DNA of 64,000 nt, from NCBI RefSeq assembly GCF_041260155.1, contig NC_091947.1, forward strand, positions 33,304,032 through 33,368,031, written 5' to 3'. Origin of the DNA: Ptychodera flava (Eukaryota; Hemichordata; Enteropneusta; Ptychoderidae). Positions 23,441 to 34,723 of this stretch are shown here, piece after piece (within the stretch, counting starts at the first letter, position 1; the number at the start of each line of letters is the position of its first letter). The notes under the pieces are model-generated. The model ran no database searches and was not told the origin of the DNA. It saw nothing but the letters and a program-made list of their open reading frames with translations. The translations under genes were made by a program, and so were the position numbers.

Positions 23441-26400
23441 CCGCTGCATCAAAAATAGTGACCCTTCAAAAGTTCTTGCACAAAAATTAGTGACCCTCCC
23501 CCTTATCCGTGAATGAAAATAAGTAACCCTCCCCTGTTCCTAAAAGCATTTAGTAAAATGACGCGATATGATGCAACAACAATAGCCACTTCAGCTTCAT
23601 TAGGGAGCCTTTAGTAATTACAGGGGGAGGGACGGGGGGATTCCGTGCGCACCTGTACCGAAAATAGTGACCTTCCCCCATCCTTGTGTCTAAAAATGTG
23701 ACCCTCCTATTTGTCCGGCATTCTAAAACTTGACCCTACCCAATCACTGCAATATTCTCCCCAGGAATAACTGAAACAGTAACACCTAATTTACATAACA
23801 GTTAGTTTAATTGTTATGTAAGTTACGAACAGAAATTACAGTGGATAAGGGATAAGGATATTTTATTTCCCAATAGAACAGAAAAGAAAAAGAAAAATAC
23901 AGACACATTAAGGATTAGTAAATTGGGTAGGGACTAGAAAATAGTATAACATACTAATCGAGTCCAGCCCCCTTCCATTCACAATCGCTGAATCTATCAT
24001 TTTGCCATAGGGCGTCATGTTGAACATTGTGACCTATCCTCGATATTTGAAATAAATTCTATGTCAATGTAAGTACATAAATTATAAAACTTTGTCGTAG
24101 AAAATATACATGAGAGAAAAGAAAACCTGTCAGATAAACAAGAGATGACGTTTCAGGTCTCTTTTAACTTTTGACTTAGATCTCAAAGATCTTATACTTT
24201 CTGGGATTTGGTTCCAGAGTGTAACACCAGAGTATTTCATTGAACACTGTCCTATATTAGTGGTATATTTAGGGATGAGAAGATTTCCCTTGTCTTTCGA
24301 CCGAGTAGGATACAGATGTTAAATGCTTGAAAAGTAACAAGGAATTTCTGAAGGAAAATTTCCACTTATATTATCATAAACAAAAAGTATAGTTTGATAA
24401 GTATATTGCTTAAAAACATCAAGAATTTCCAACTCATGAAACAATGGTTGTGTGTGCTCAAATCTGTTGGAGTTTGTAAGAGTACGTACTATTCGTTTTG
24501 GGTAAGATATATAGGCTTAAGGTAAGTGCGTACGTATTCCCCCATACTTCTAACAAATAAGAGATATGTGGTAAAATGAAACAATTATAAAGTAGTAACA
24601 ATGTTGGTTGGGGGACAATGTGCTTAATTTTATAAATATACCTGCCTTAGAACTTATTATTTTGTTAACTTTATTTGTATGTTCTTTCCAGGTAAGTTTA
24701 TTATCTAGGTCAACCCCAATGTATTGAGTGCTTTGAACTTCATAAATCTGTTCCCCTTTAATACTGATTATGCCTTGGCATTGTACTAATCTATTTTTAC
24801 CCCGGAATATTACATACTCAGTCTTTTTTGTATTTATTGTTAATTTGTTATTATTACACCAGTCAACTACATGCTGTAACTTTTCATTAACATAATGTAA
24901 ATTTATGACTTCACTTGAGTCAAAAGAATGAAATAAACTAGTATCATCAGCAAATAGGCGACTATCAAAGAAATCTGTACAGTTTGCCAGGTCATTGACA
25001 TAAATGAGAAAAAGAGTGGGTCCCAGTACAGACCCCTGTGGGACTCCACAGGTAATTGGAAGTCTTGAGACTGAACCCCATTTACACATACAAGTGTTTC
25101 CTATCGGAGAGGTAGTTTTTAAAAAGATCCAAGGCAACCCCACGTATTCCATATGCATATAATTTGTCGATTAAGATACTATGATTAACGGTATCAAAAG
25201 TTTTTTTTCAAGTCTACAAATATTCCAATAACTGTTCTCTCTCTGTCAATTTCATCACTTAACTTTTGAACCAAATCTACAATTGCAAGTTTTGTGCTAA
25301 ATTTTTCTCTAAACCCACATTGATGGTGATACAACAAAGAAAAGCTATTTAAGTAAGAGGTGATCTGCTTATTTATAATTTTCTCAAATACTTTGCTGAA
25401 CTGTGGTAATACAGAAATTGGGCGATAATTTCCAGAGTCTGTGGGCGCCCCTTTTTATAGATAGGGGTGACTTTTGCAATTTTAGTTGATTTGGAAAAAC
25501 TCCCAAGGAAAAAGATAAATTAATTATATAACATAGTGGCCTTGAGATATGCTCTTTAGCCCAAACTATTAATTTCGGGCTGATGTTATCGAAGCTAACA
25601 GCCTTACTTTCATCTAGCCCATTTAACGTATCTAGAACTTCTTCAATAGTTACACCATGGAGAAAACAAGAATTCTTTTGTGCATTCTCTAAGTGTGCAC
25701 TATTATTACTAATGTCATTAATTTCACTTGCAAGGTTTTCTCACTGAGACAAAAAAGTTGTTAAATTCGTTAATTATTGCATGTTGATCAGACACTTTCG
25801 TCAAAAGCCCGCTATTTGGTGATGTAACCTCCAAATACTTTGGTAAGCCCATTTTCTTTTTGCCCCTGCCTAATATATCATTAACAATCTCCCAGTGGGG
25901 GTGAGGCTGGAGTTTTGGGAGGGCAATATATCACGTATAGCATTTTTGAAGGGTCATGCATTTGTGGGAGGGTCACCATATTTTGCACAACTATAAGGCG
26001 GCAAGATGTGGCTGATATAGTGCTTCACCCAAAAATATCAAATCATAATACATGGGAGTCTATCAGGCAAACTATTGACAATTTTCCCCTGCAAAACAAG
26101 CTATATTTGTACATTTATATATGTTTGATAATCTATGTAAATGTACTTTGCTTGAAGTGGGAAGTAAAACATGCATGTGTGTAATAAGAAATCGGATTTT
26201 TGGAGTTCATTTAAAATGTAGATATACTATACATGGTAGTCTATGAGGAAACTATGAACATTTTTTTTCCAATATAAAAACTAGGTAAATCTGTGTATTT
26301 ATGTAAGCTTACGCTTGATTATTTATATTAAATAAATGTACTTGATTAGACTAGGATAGTTACAAATGGATGTGTGTGCAAGAAATTTGACTTTGGAATT

Positions 26401-26758
26401 TCACCAAAATGTCGATGAACTATACTATAATTTCCTTATCAACCAAAATACACCCACAGGAAGCAAGACATGCAAACCACTGTCCATTTTGACAAGAAAT
26501 TGAAGCAGATACACAGTTTTATTAATAAAAATACTTGAAAATGGCAAAAAGATACAGCTGATGAGCGCTTCTATGACCAAACTTAGTCTCCATTTATTAT
26601 TCTAATTTATGAATATTTGTGTTCAGTATTCAATATTATACAATACTTACACATGCATGTTAAGCTTTGATGCATGAAAAAAGATGAACCTCCCCCATAG
26701 GCTTGCACAAAATTTTATGACCCTTCAAAAATGCTTGTGCGAAAAATGGTTACCCACC
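23395..26758. mobile_element. Transposon-like block interrupted by a LINE
   Basis: G/C-run sequences with phrases such as AAAATAGTGACCCTTC and GGGAGGGTCACCATATTTTG occur on both sides of the LINE (23395-23770 and 25905-26758). The right part has inverted arms (GCATTTTTGAAGGGTCAT near 25938 and its complement near 26725). The style matches the Harbinger-like elements elsewhere in the window. Another left end, GGGAGCCTTTAGTAATTACA at 23604, resembles the element at 8705. Exact ends are not resolved. Confidence 0.45.
23840..25905 (-). mobile_element. LINE (non-LTR retrotransposon), 5'-truncated
   Basis: Read on the minus strand, it encodes most of a LINE reverse transcriptase. In order: a lead around WEIVNDILGRGKKK (about 25880), the fingers with NYRPISVLP (about 25410), GVPQGSVLGPTLFLIYVNDL (about 25040), the catalytic FADD box (about 24950) and a C-terminal tail with YSGVTLWNQIPESIRSL (about 24210). 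The longest intact frame is 24550-25158. A T-run near 25200 shifts the frame, and further stops lie near 24490 and 24320. The style is that of the Jockey/CR1 group. The endonuclease part is missing, as is usual for truncated copies. It cannot move by itself. Confidence 0.85.
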
Positions 26759-27933
26759 TCCTGAGTTAGGCATATTAGTAGTACACAATTACTCTTGGCT
26801 GTTCCTTTTATACCGGCACATGCCTGTTCAATATTTACACAAACGCATGCATGACCTTAAGTTACTTTGGTTAACCTGAAATTTTGCATGGGAACTGGTG
26901 TTAGCTGGATTTCCTTTTACATATATACACAACACTGCAACTTCTCTGCTCAAAACTACCATAGTAATAATTCAAAACGCGATCTTCTTCTGTCTAGTGT
27001 AATTTGATTCAGGTATGTGCAATAATGCTACCATTATAGAACAACATCCTTGCCATTAATCATTTTGAGGCATACGATCAGGGCGATGGTTTTTGTGATT
27101 TGATTACGACGATAGATGTCAGAGACATAAGATTTTTTAAAGACCTTTCCTGTCGCCACCTGTTGATATTTTTGGTTGATCCGTATTATTAGTAAATTTT
27201 CATGCTATCCCTGCATTGCCATTCTCCTATTGTTTAGAGAGTATCGATATAAACCTGTGTTTTAACATGTTAAAATATGAATTATTTTTTACTGTAATAT
27301 GCAATGGATATTGATGAAATGGGGTGAACTGTAAAGTATTCACTATGCAATCGATGCGTGAAAAGCTGACATATTTTGCCGATACTTTTGGACAAGAGCC
27401 CTAGTGGCCGGTAGAGCCCGCTGTGTTATGTAGACAATAAGTATTTGCGAGACATATGTTGATGAAGAAGATGAACGTCTTCGATAGCTCATTTCAGGAT
27501 GGCCTTACCAAAAATGGCAATATTAGCTGCAAAAATACACAATTGAAGATTTCATCATCATTTGAACATATCATCCCTATGCGCATGTCTGCCAATTATC
27601 AAAGCTATCAGATGAGTAGTTATTTGGAGAAAAAATGACCAAAATCAGGAAAAATTGCCCGGTCAGGGCATACCCGATCACGGAGATAATAATCGCGTTG
27701 ATGATCGGTAGAAAGGTTTAACAGTGTAGTTGTCAGTAATCGGTTATTGTTGGCAGTACTATCAATCCATTTAAAACAACGTCCTGTGTTATCTTTTTTC
27801 AAAGCAATTTAATGTTCTAGGTGGTTGTTGCATTTAACATGAAGCAAATACATTTACATAGCAAATGGCTTCCTATTACTCATTTTTATTTCATAAATAA
27901 ATCCTTTGCTTTAAGTGTTACATGTCAGCATCA

Positions 27934-28223
27934 GGAGTCGACCATTAGATCTTGGGAGGGGGTGGTCAAAATCGGTAGTCCATTTAGATCTTTGGTCAAC
28001 ATCGGGAAAACAATCTGCTGAGCAATAATCGATAAAAACAAGTTTTTCAGTAAGTTTTATTGCCTAAGTTTGCAAATACTCGCCTAAACGTCGGGCAAGT
28101 ACGTGGAAATTTAGAAAAGTAGCATCGGTGTCAAGCACCATAAGATAAAACATTTGTCAAATTTTGGAGGGCAAAAAATTACAGCATACTAGGCACCCCT
28201 TCAATGATCTAATGGTCCATCCC
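27934..28223. mobile_element. Harbinger-like MITE, copy B allele
   Basis: Ends GGAGTCGACCATTAGATCTT and, complemented, GGGATGGACCATTAGATCAT. The flanking triplets (TCA, TGA) no longer match exactly, as expected for an old insertion shared with copy A. About 290 bp, non-coding. Confidence 0.7.
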
Positions 28224-28558
28224 TGATAGGAAGTTCATGTGGGACAACGTCAGGGGGCGATTAGCTGCAGAGGTCGACGAGACTGCAGGGGACAGGAAAA
28301 GAAGTCGGCATGGGATAGGGTTAAAAATTTAGATGATGATAGACCACCCAGAACAGTTAATCGATTCCATGCAATCCTCGAGGTTCGATGGAATATTAGA
28401 ATGTCGAATTGAACTTCATGGCGATGTATCTTATGGCAACTTCCTACAACCATTCACTTCGTGACTGACTAAAATTTTATTTTGAAACAGTGTAATTGCA
28501 ATTAATGGCGACTCTGGAACATGATTGTAATCAATTGTTGTACCCTAATTAATTAATC

Positions 28559-28590
28559 AGTTTAATTAATTAATTAATTAATTAATTAGC
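28559..28590. repeat. (TTAA)n microsatellite
   Basis: About seven TTAA/TAAT units in a row. Confidence 0.85.
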
Positions 28591-29225
28591 ACCACCAATA
28601 AGTAAAAGTAAGGAAGGAAGGGAGAGAACGGAAGGAAGTAGGCCCTATTAGAAGGTAAGTGAGTGTACTTGGCATGCATGGCCGGATCGGGGCTCCTTAC
28701 ATTGACTGCCATGACACCTATGCAACAAGATCGGGTCATGCCGGATGGCAAAGTGCGATAAAGCTAAAATTGATATCTTTTCAACTGTTTCCGTGTAGAC
28801 GTTCCGTTTGTAGACTGAAAATTTATATGTTCCCTTGCCGAACAATATTTATTATTGTTTCCTCCGCATAAGATAAATAATCAAAGTCACATCTATTTAA
28901 TTGAGCTGACACGTACACGGTCTTCATTAATATTGCTTTTTCAGTAACCCAACATTTGTTGTCAAAAGTTGTTGAAACCCATAAACAAAGAGCTATGACA
29001 TTGAGTGCAATACGGCGCAGTTTGTGTCCCGTAACGGAGCCACATATATACATCCTGTCGGTTTTGCAAGTGAAGAAATGCGACACCATTTCCCGTCACC
29101 GCACCTACCTTCTTGATAAAGCCGCAAGACAGGAGTGGAAAAGCGTTCAGGAAAACAAGGATGTGGTCCTGGGTTGTATTACAATAGGTACCGTATAGAC
29201 CTACCTGGAAAGACTATTGTCTTAT

Positions 29226-29247
29226 CATAGACCCTAGGGTCTATGGT
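29226..29247. mobile_element. 22-bp palindromic insertion, CCATAGACCC family
   Basis: The core CATAGACCCTAGGGTCTATG is a perfect 20-base palindrome, followed by GT. Flanks CTTAT (29221-29225) and CTGAT (29248-29252) agree at four of five bases. In copy A the matching place reads ATTGTCGAATCTGGCATCAC without the palindrome, so it was inserted after duplication. A near-identical 23-bp version is at 60341 and a longer hairpin at 8191. Confidence 0.7.
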
Positions 29248-29553
29248 CTGATCTAGCACTACGCATTTTACACTGGCCACGCTATTATGAGGGGTATTCT
29301 TTGCCCTATTATAATATCAATAAACTACTTAACTACATCCTAAGAGTTGCTTTCAGTGAAAGACCTTTGGCAAGGTCACGAGGTCGGATTCTCGAACTTT
29401 GTTTTGCATTGTTACGTTGCATGTGATATTGGCGGAGGTACCGTAATATGATCATGGGCATTATCAGAGGTCAGTGAACTCTCACCCTATACGCATATCC
29501 GTGGCGATAGTTTTCCGTATTGTCGTTCGCTCGTTTTATTTTCCCAGTTACTC

Positions 29554-29565
29554 AGAGGGACCGTG
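29554..29565. repeat. Half-palindrome AGAGGGACCGTG
   Basis: Shares AGGGACCGTG with the arms of the 18460 palindrome. It lies where copy B departs from copy A. Confidence 0.45.
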
Positions 29566-30648
29566 TTTTTTTCCGAGAATATATGGTTCAGTTGTCAACC
29601 ATACCTGCATCATCTGTAGGTAATATTATCAACTACATTCTCTTACCATCAGTCACGTGTATCAAAGCAATGCAATTCAGAAAGTGTATGGCGGCACAAC
29701 AATGTCATAGTGCGTTTCGATGGTCTGTAATCTCCATAAATATAATAATCTCCAAAATTGTAAATATTAGCTACAATTGTAATAAAATCAACCACAAAGG
29801 TAATACAACAGCCAACCATTAATATAACAACCCGGAACCAGAAATGTATTATACAAATTAACCATAAATGTAATAAAACTCAACTATAAATGTAATAAAC
29901 TTGACCTTTTATATGTGATCATTTATTATCAATGCCCTGAGTAAATAATACACTTTAATAAGACTAGTGCAATGTCATTCCATACTTTCCAGAAACCAGG
30001 TTTCATTTCCGAAGCACAGAATAGAATGTTAGATAAGGAAGTGGAATAGTAGTTCTAGACACTAATGATGACATTTATGGTTAATTTGTATATTACATTT
30101 GTATATTACATTTAAGAAATTTTAATAATAAATGTAATGATAATAATAATAGGGAAGAGTCAAAATAGCTCGTCAACCAGTGATACCACACAAAGTTTAC
30201 AATAGACGACTCAGAACAAACAATAGAGAAACATACAACCTTATGAGAGAAACGCATAGTACAAAACATTATGGCGAGAACACATATCTATATATCAATG
30301 GAGTAAACACAATACGAACACTACCTTGAACACAGTAGAACAAAATTCTGATCCTAGCATCCCGGTGAAGGAACAAAGTTGGACAACATAATAATACAGA
30401 CAATGTATCAATTATTCCACACAATTTATCCGCTGAAGATGAATTTGAGGCGACTGATGAAGAAAGTATGGCAAATTTTCGTAAAAACGGCGTCAAAAGG
30501 ATCGTAGGTCTTATATACAGTCTCTCCATTCTGGAGTAGAGACTGCATCGACACATAGATTCCAGCTGTGTCTCGCCGTGGCCAATTAGCTCTGTACACA
30601 ACACAGCGAAATGTAAAATACACTTTAAAAACACACGAAACACACTAA

Positions 30649-31811
30649 GGGACTGGTCAGTTTCTTCAGCCTGGGGGGCGGTGGATTCATGGGGGGGTCA
30701 CCCTGTTTTTGACTTTGGTGATAGGGGGGGTCACCATGTTTTTGAAATGCCCAATAGGGGGGGGGGGGTCAGTGTGTTTTTGAATTTTGACACAGGCTCA
30801 TCATTGCCTAAAATGCTAGTGTCAGCCACAAATTTCATCATTCAGTTGTATTTTTCGGCGCGCCCTTCGGGCCCGTAACTTTAATAATTAGTCATATTTT
30901 TCAGCACGCCCAACTTTAACATATCAATCGTACATACATCAATGATATCTGTATGTTCAATATTTTTAGCGTGCTCTTCAAGCTCATTACTTTAATATAT
31001 CAGACATTTTTCAGCATGCCCTTCAGGTGCATGACTTTAATATACAAGGCATATATATCAGAGATATCAGGATGTTTCATATTTTTCGGCGTGCCCTCCG
31101 GGCGCCATACTTTAATAAATCAGAGATATCTTGATGTTTGCTTAGTGAAAGTGTACCATTATGAAATCTGCATTTCATATGAAAAGGATGACAAATTCCT
31201 GATATTTTTCTGTTCTCTCTGTGAGAATTCAGTATGAGAAAGCAACATGCACAAATATTTCACAATATATATTTGATACAGTGACTTATTTTAGAGATAG
31301 AAAAATGACAAGATATCTTTCCTTCTCATTGATGCAATTATTTTCCTTTGTTTCACAGGTTTCTGTAGAAAGATGCTTTTTTATGAACAAAATAACAGTT
31401 AAAAAAGGCAGTTTTTGTCATTATTAGCTGTGCTTTTATGGTTTCAATGTTACAAGAAAAGGTCCTCTCAGACACTGTACACATCAGATTTGGCTAAAAA
31501 AGCTCTCTATGGCTCCTCAGGAGATTTAATTGGATGGTTGGCAAGTCTTAACAAAGTTTTTGATTCACTGCTTTTTCCTCTTTGATATTAATGATTGACA
31601 TCCATTTCTGTACAACAGTTCAGGACATCTGGTTAAGCAGAGAAAGTGTGAAATACATTCACAGCTCATTCAAAATACAGCTCATTCAAAATGTACTGTA
31701 TTCAAACTTTAAGATTCACACTTTGAAATTCCTATCTTACAACTGACATGTCAACAATTTCATTAAAACATAGAATGACTATTTAAAATATAAATATATG
31801 TAAAATGTAAA

Positions 31812-31895
<84 letters not shown>

Positions 31896-32076
31896 TTATG
31901 TCCATCTTTTGTTTTACCTATGTCGCGCCCGGGGGGGGGGGGTCACCCTGTTTCGAAATTTGGAATAGGGGGGTCACCCTGTTTTCAAAATTTGGAATAG
32001 GGGGGTCAGCCACTTTTTGACGTCGGCAAAAAATAATCCAACCCCCCCCCCCAGGCCGAAGAAACTGACCAGTCCC
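30649..32076. mobile_element. Non-autonomous PIF/Harbinger-like transposon, nested
   Basis: Ends GGGACTGGTCAGTTTCTTCA and, complemented, GGGACTGGTCAGTTTCTTCG, each followed by GCCTGGGGGG. TAA is duplicated (30646-30648 and 32077-32079). The inside has degenerate tandem units of about 75 bases at 30855-31140 with the core TTTTTCGGCGTGCCCTTCGG, a long AT repeat and GGGGGGTCACCCTGTTTT phrases repeated near both ends. Non-coding. Confidence 0.85.
31817..31892. repeat. (AT)n microsatellite
   Basis: About 38 uninterrupted AT units inside the nested element. Confidence 0.95.
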
Positions 32077-32785
32077 TAAAGGCAAACAACCAAGATATGA
32101 ACAACGTGTGGAGTTGCTTTTCTTTATTACATAGATAAATACTTAAGGGCTAATTCTTAAATTGTGATGACAAAATAGATTATTACATTTATGGTTGACA
32201 AGTATTACAGTAGCCTAATGGGTTATTTTTTTAATTAAATTTATGGTTACCATTTACAATTGTGGTTGATGTTTTTATTACATTTACGGTTGATTTTTGT
32301 TACATTAGGGCAATATTACATTTATGGATGCATTTTATTACAATTATGGTTGATGTTACATTTATGGAGATCATTACATTTATAGAGGTTACATGGTCTT
32401 CTCCTTGTAAAATAGGTGCGCTGGTGCACAGTTCATCCGCAGTGTCAGTGGAAACACGGCCAAGACTGCACACGCGCGGTTCGCAAAATGAGAGCGCCTG
32501 CAGCCTCGACAGAGGTATCGTGGTACCATTGTGGGAGAAATTGGCCCTGTTCAAATATGAAAAGTACGTTTGTTTACCGACATTTTCCCTGTCTGAAATT
32601 GAAAAATAATGGAACTCTGCCAGTATGGCGAAGATACAAGAAAATATCACATTCTGTTTATTCATGCAGTCTTAAGACATTTTTATTGTCTATACTTATA
32701 CGACGCTCTTCTGAACCACAATCAGATATGATGCTAATAGCAATTATATGGTCCAGTATGTTGATGGCGCAAATACAGCGATCTG

Positions 32786-32835
32786 ATTGGTCGAGACGCG
32801 AAAAGAACCGTGGTATATTGGCGATATACCACGAC
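32786..32835. repeat. Short hairpin CGTGGTATAT-ATATACCACG
   Basis: Ten-base perfect arms around a TGGCG loop, with a nearby ATTGGT (inverted CCAAT) at 32777. No target duplication is evident. Meaning unknown. Confidence 0.5.
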
Positions 32836-33231
32836 TGGCATACGCGCGAGCTCTAAGCTTGAGCAAAAATCCGTTTTTGACTTTCGGCGCCAGAATTTCA
32901 ATATACTGTTATGATATAATAGCTTGTGCATATACATCTTCGCTTGCCAAGGTCTCCGCTCCGGGCAGCTTGATGCTTTCCGAGTGGAAGACTCCTGTCT
33001 GGCTAACGAGCCGTGCGAGCGGACGATGGTGCATATATGTCGTGAACTGAGTCAATATCTCTTGGTATACCGTCGGTGTGCTAAGATTCCGATGTTTTGA
33101 ATTGAGCGGGAAATATGTAAGTCATACATTTGTGTCCGAGTGAATTCTACTGTACATCAAGATAACAAAGCAATGGTACATTGACCATCCGTGAAGTGGT
33201 TTCACAGAGTTTGTCTCAGGGTCCGTAGCTT

Positions 33232-33282
<51 letters not shown>
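33232..33282. repeat. (GA)n microsatellite
   Basis: About 25 GA units. Confidence 0.95.
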
Positions 33283-33286
<4 letters not shown>

Positions 33287-33594
33287 GAAGACGCATATAA
33301 GAGCTGCATTTCTCTTATTTGATATGTCATATAATTTATTGAAGAGTGTCTTTTCACCGATCCCATGTAACTAGGCCACAGTGGTAACTTTATTAAAATA
33401 GTCGGTAGTATTTAGAACGAAGATTGACGACGGAAGATCGGCCGATTAGTCACAAGTCATTGTAGGGTCCTTGTTTTGAAGATTTGGTCACGTGTACAGT
33501 TCATGGTATGTTATTCTGGACGGGTTGGCTTTAAAAAGTCTAAAATAAGGGGAAAACAAGAAAATTTGATGTCAGCCTAGCAAGGTTGGTTAAA

Positions 33595-33816
33595 GTCTTC
33601 ATTTGTAGATTCGGTATAGGTAATCTACACCTCGAAGACCCTATTATATACATCGGCCGATTCTGATCGGGTTGGCTTTATTTCAAGGGGTGTAAAATGG
33701 AGCGGAAAATGAAGAAACTTTGGGAGGGGATCATGGCATGCCGGAGTTTAATAGAGAAGGGAAGGCTAAAGTCTTCGTTTTGTTGACTCGGTATGGGTAG
33801 TCTACAAAACGAGGAC
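33595..33816. repeat. Pair of conserved hairpins upstream of the secreted-protein gene (copy B)
   Basis: 33595-33639 and 33771-33816 are the partners of the two hairpins in copy A. The second is the strongest of the four: GTCTTCGTTTTGTTGACT against GTCTACAAAACGAGGAC. Their spacing is similar in both copies. Confidence 0.55.
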
Positions 33817-34723
33817 TCTTCGATAACTTGCTTATTGTGTGAGTACTTTTGTGAGAGGATAGATGGCTATTTATCTTCGCTCGCGCAAGGAATGTCGTGA
33901 GGCATCTTCCATCTCCTATCTTCCGTCTCCGTTTTGTACACTTCCTAAAAAATCCATGAAATCTAATAAAGCATATACGTCCAATGGTAATTTGCTGTCT
34001 AGAGGTAATGAAGTTCAATCCAGGGTTAACCTTTCTCGGGTTATCAGAACTACTACATGCTTCCTTCAAGTTGGGGATCCAAACAAAAGCTCTCATGGGT
34101 AAGCCAACACTTGAGCGCACCCTGTGCTTCCAAGAAAACCGGAACAAGAATTCTTTAAACCACACTCAGATATGATACTCATGGCTATCAGATTCCGATG
34201 TTTTGAATTGAGCGGGAAATTTACATGTAAGTCATACATTTGTGTCACATGGTTTTACATCAAAAGAACAAAACTATGGTACATTGTACATCCACTAAGT
34301 GGTTTCACACAATATATCTCTGGGTCCGTAGCAAGGAATGTCGAAAGACATCTTCGATCTCCATATAATCTCCGTTTTGTACACTTTTTAAAAATACCCA
34401 TGGAACTACTCAAACATATACGTCAAATGGTAATGTGCTGTCCAGCATGAAAATTAATCCAGGATTTTTTCCCGGGTTCTCAGAACTAATGATGCACGCT
34501 CCCTTGGGGTCAACACGAAAGCTCTTATCGCGGTACTTTTGTAAACCAACTTGCACTTGAGCGCACCCTTTGTTTCCGAGAAAACCGGACCTAGAATCCT
34601 TTTAAATGGAGAGGAAGACCCGTTTATGAGCTCATTATTCTTCGTGCTCCAGAGCTCGGCAGAAACGCCTGAGAATTCCGGGAGAAGAGTTATTTTACAA
34701 GGTCTGTGAAGCGAACGTCCGAC

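Larger units (their letters stand above)
29727..32400. mobile_element. Long inverted-repeat element with iterated ACCATAAATGTAATAA ends
   Basis: The left flank (29727-30130) and right flank (32160-32400) are inverted relative to each other. Both are built from degenerate units of about 20-25 bases with the core AACCATAAATGTAATA. The outermost units also pair: TCTCCATAAATATAATAATC at the left, the complement of GATCATTACATTTATAGAGG at the right. The middle (30130-30648) is non-coding, and a Harbinger-like element sits inside (30649-32076). Absent from copy A. No transposase was seen, and the superfamily is unassigned. Confidence 0.6.
33070..34620 (+). repeat. Internal tandem duplication upstream of gene copy B
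   Basis: TTCCGATGTTTTGAATTGAG occurs at 33089 and 34196, and the CGCAAGGAATGTCG segment at 33883 and again, shortened, at 34333. Each is followed by the same order of matches (TATACGTCAAATGGTAAT, GGGTTCTCAGAACTA, GAGCGCACCCT). The repeated unit is about 1.1 kb, and the second unit lacks the hairpin pair. Only one unit is present in copy A. Confidence 0.7.

Noticed and set aside
32416-32856. 146-residue plus-strand open frame in duplication copy B
   Set aside because: It overlaps frames on both strands and a hairpin, and has no recognisable domain.
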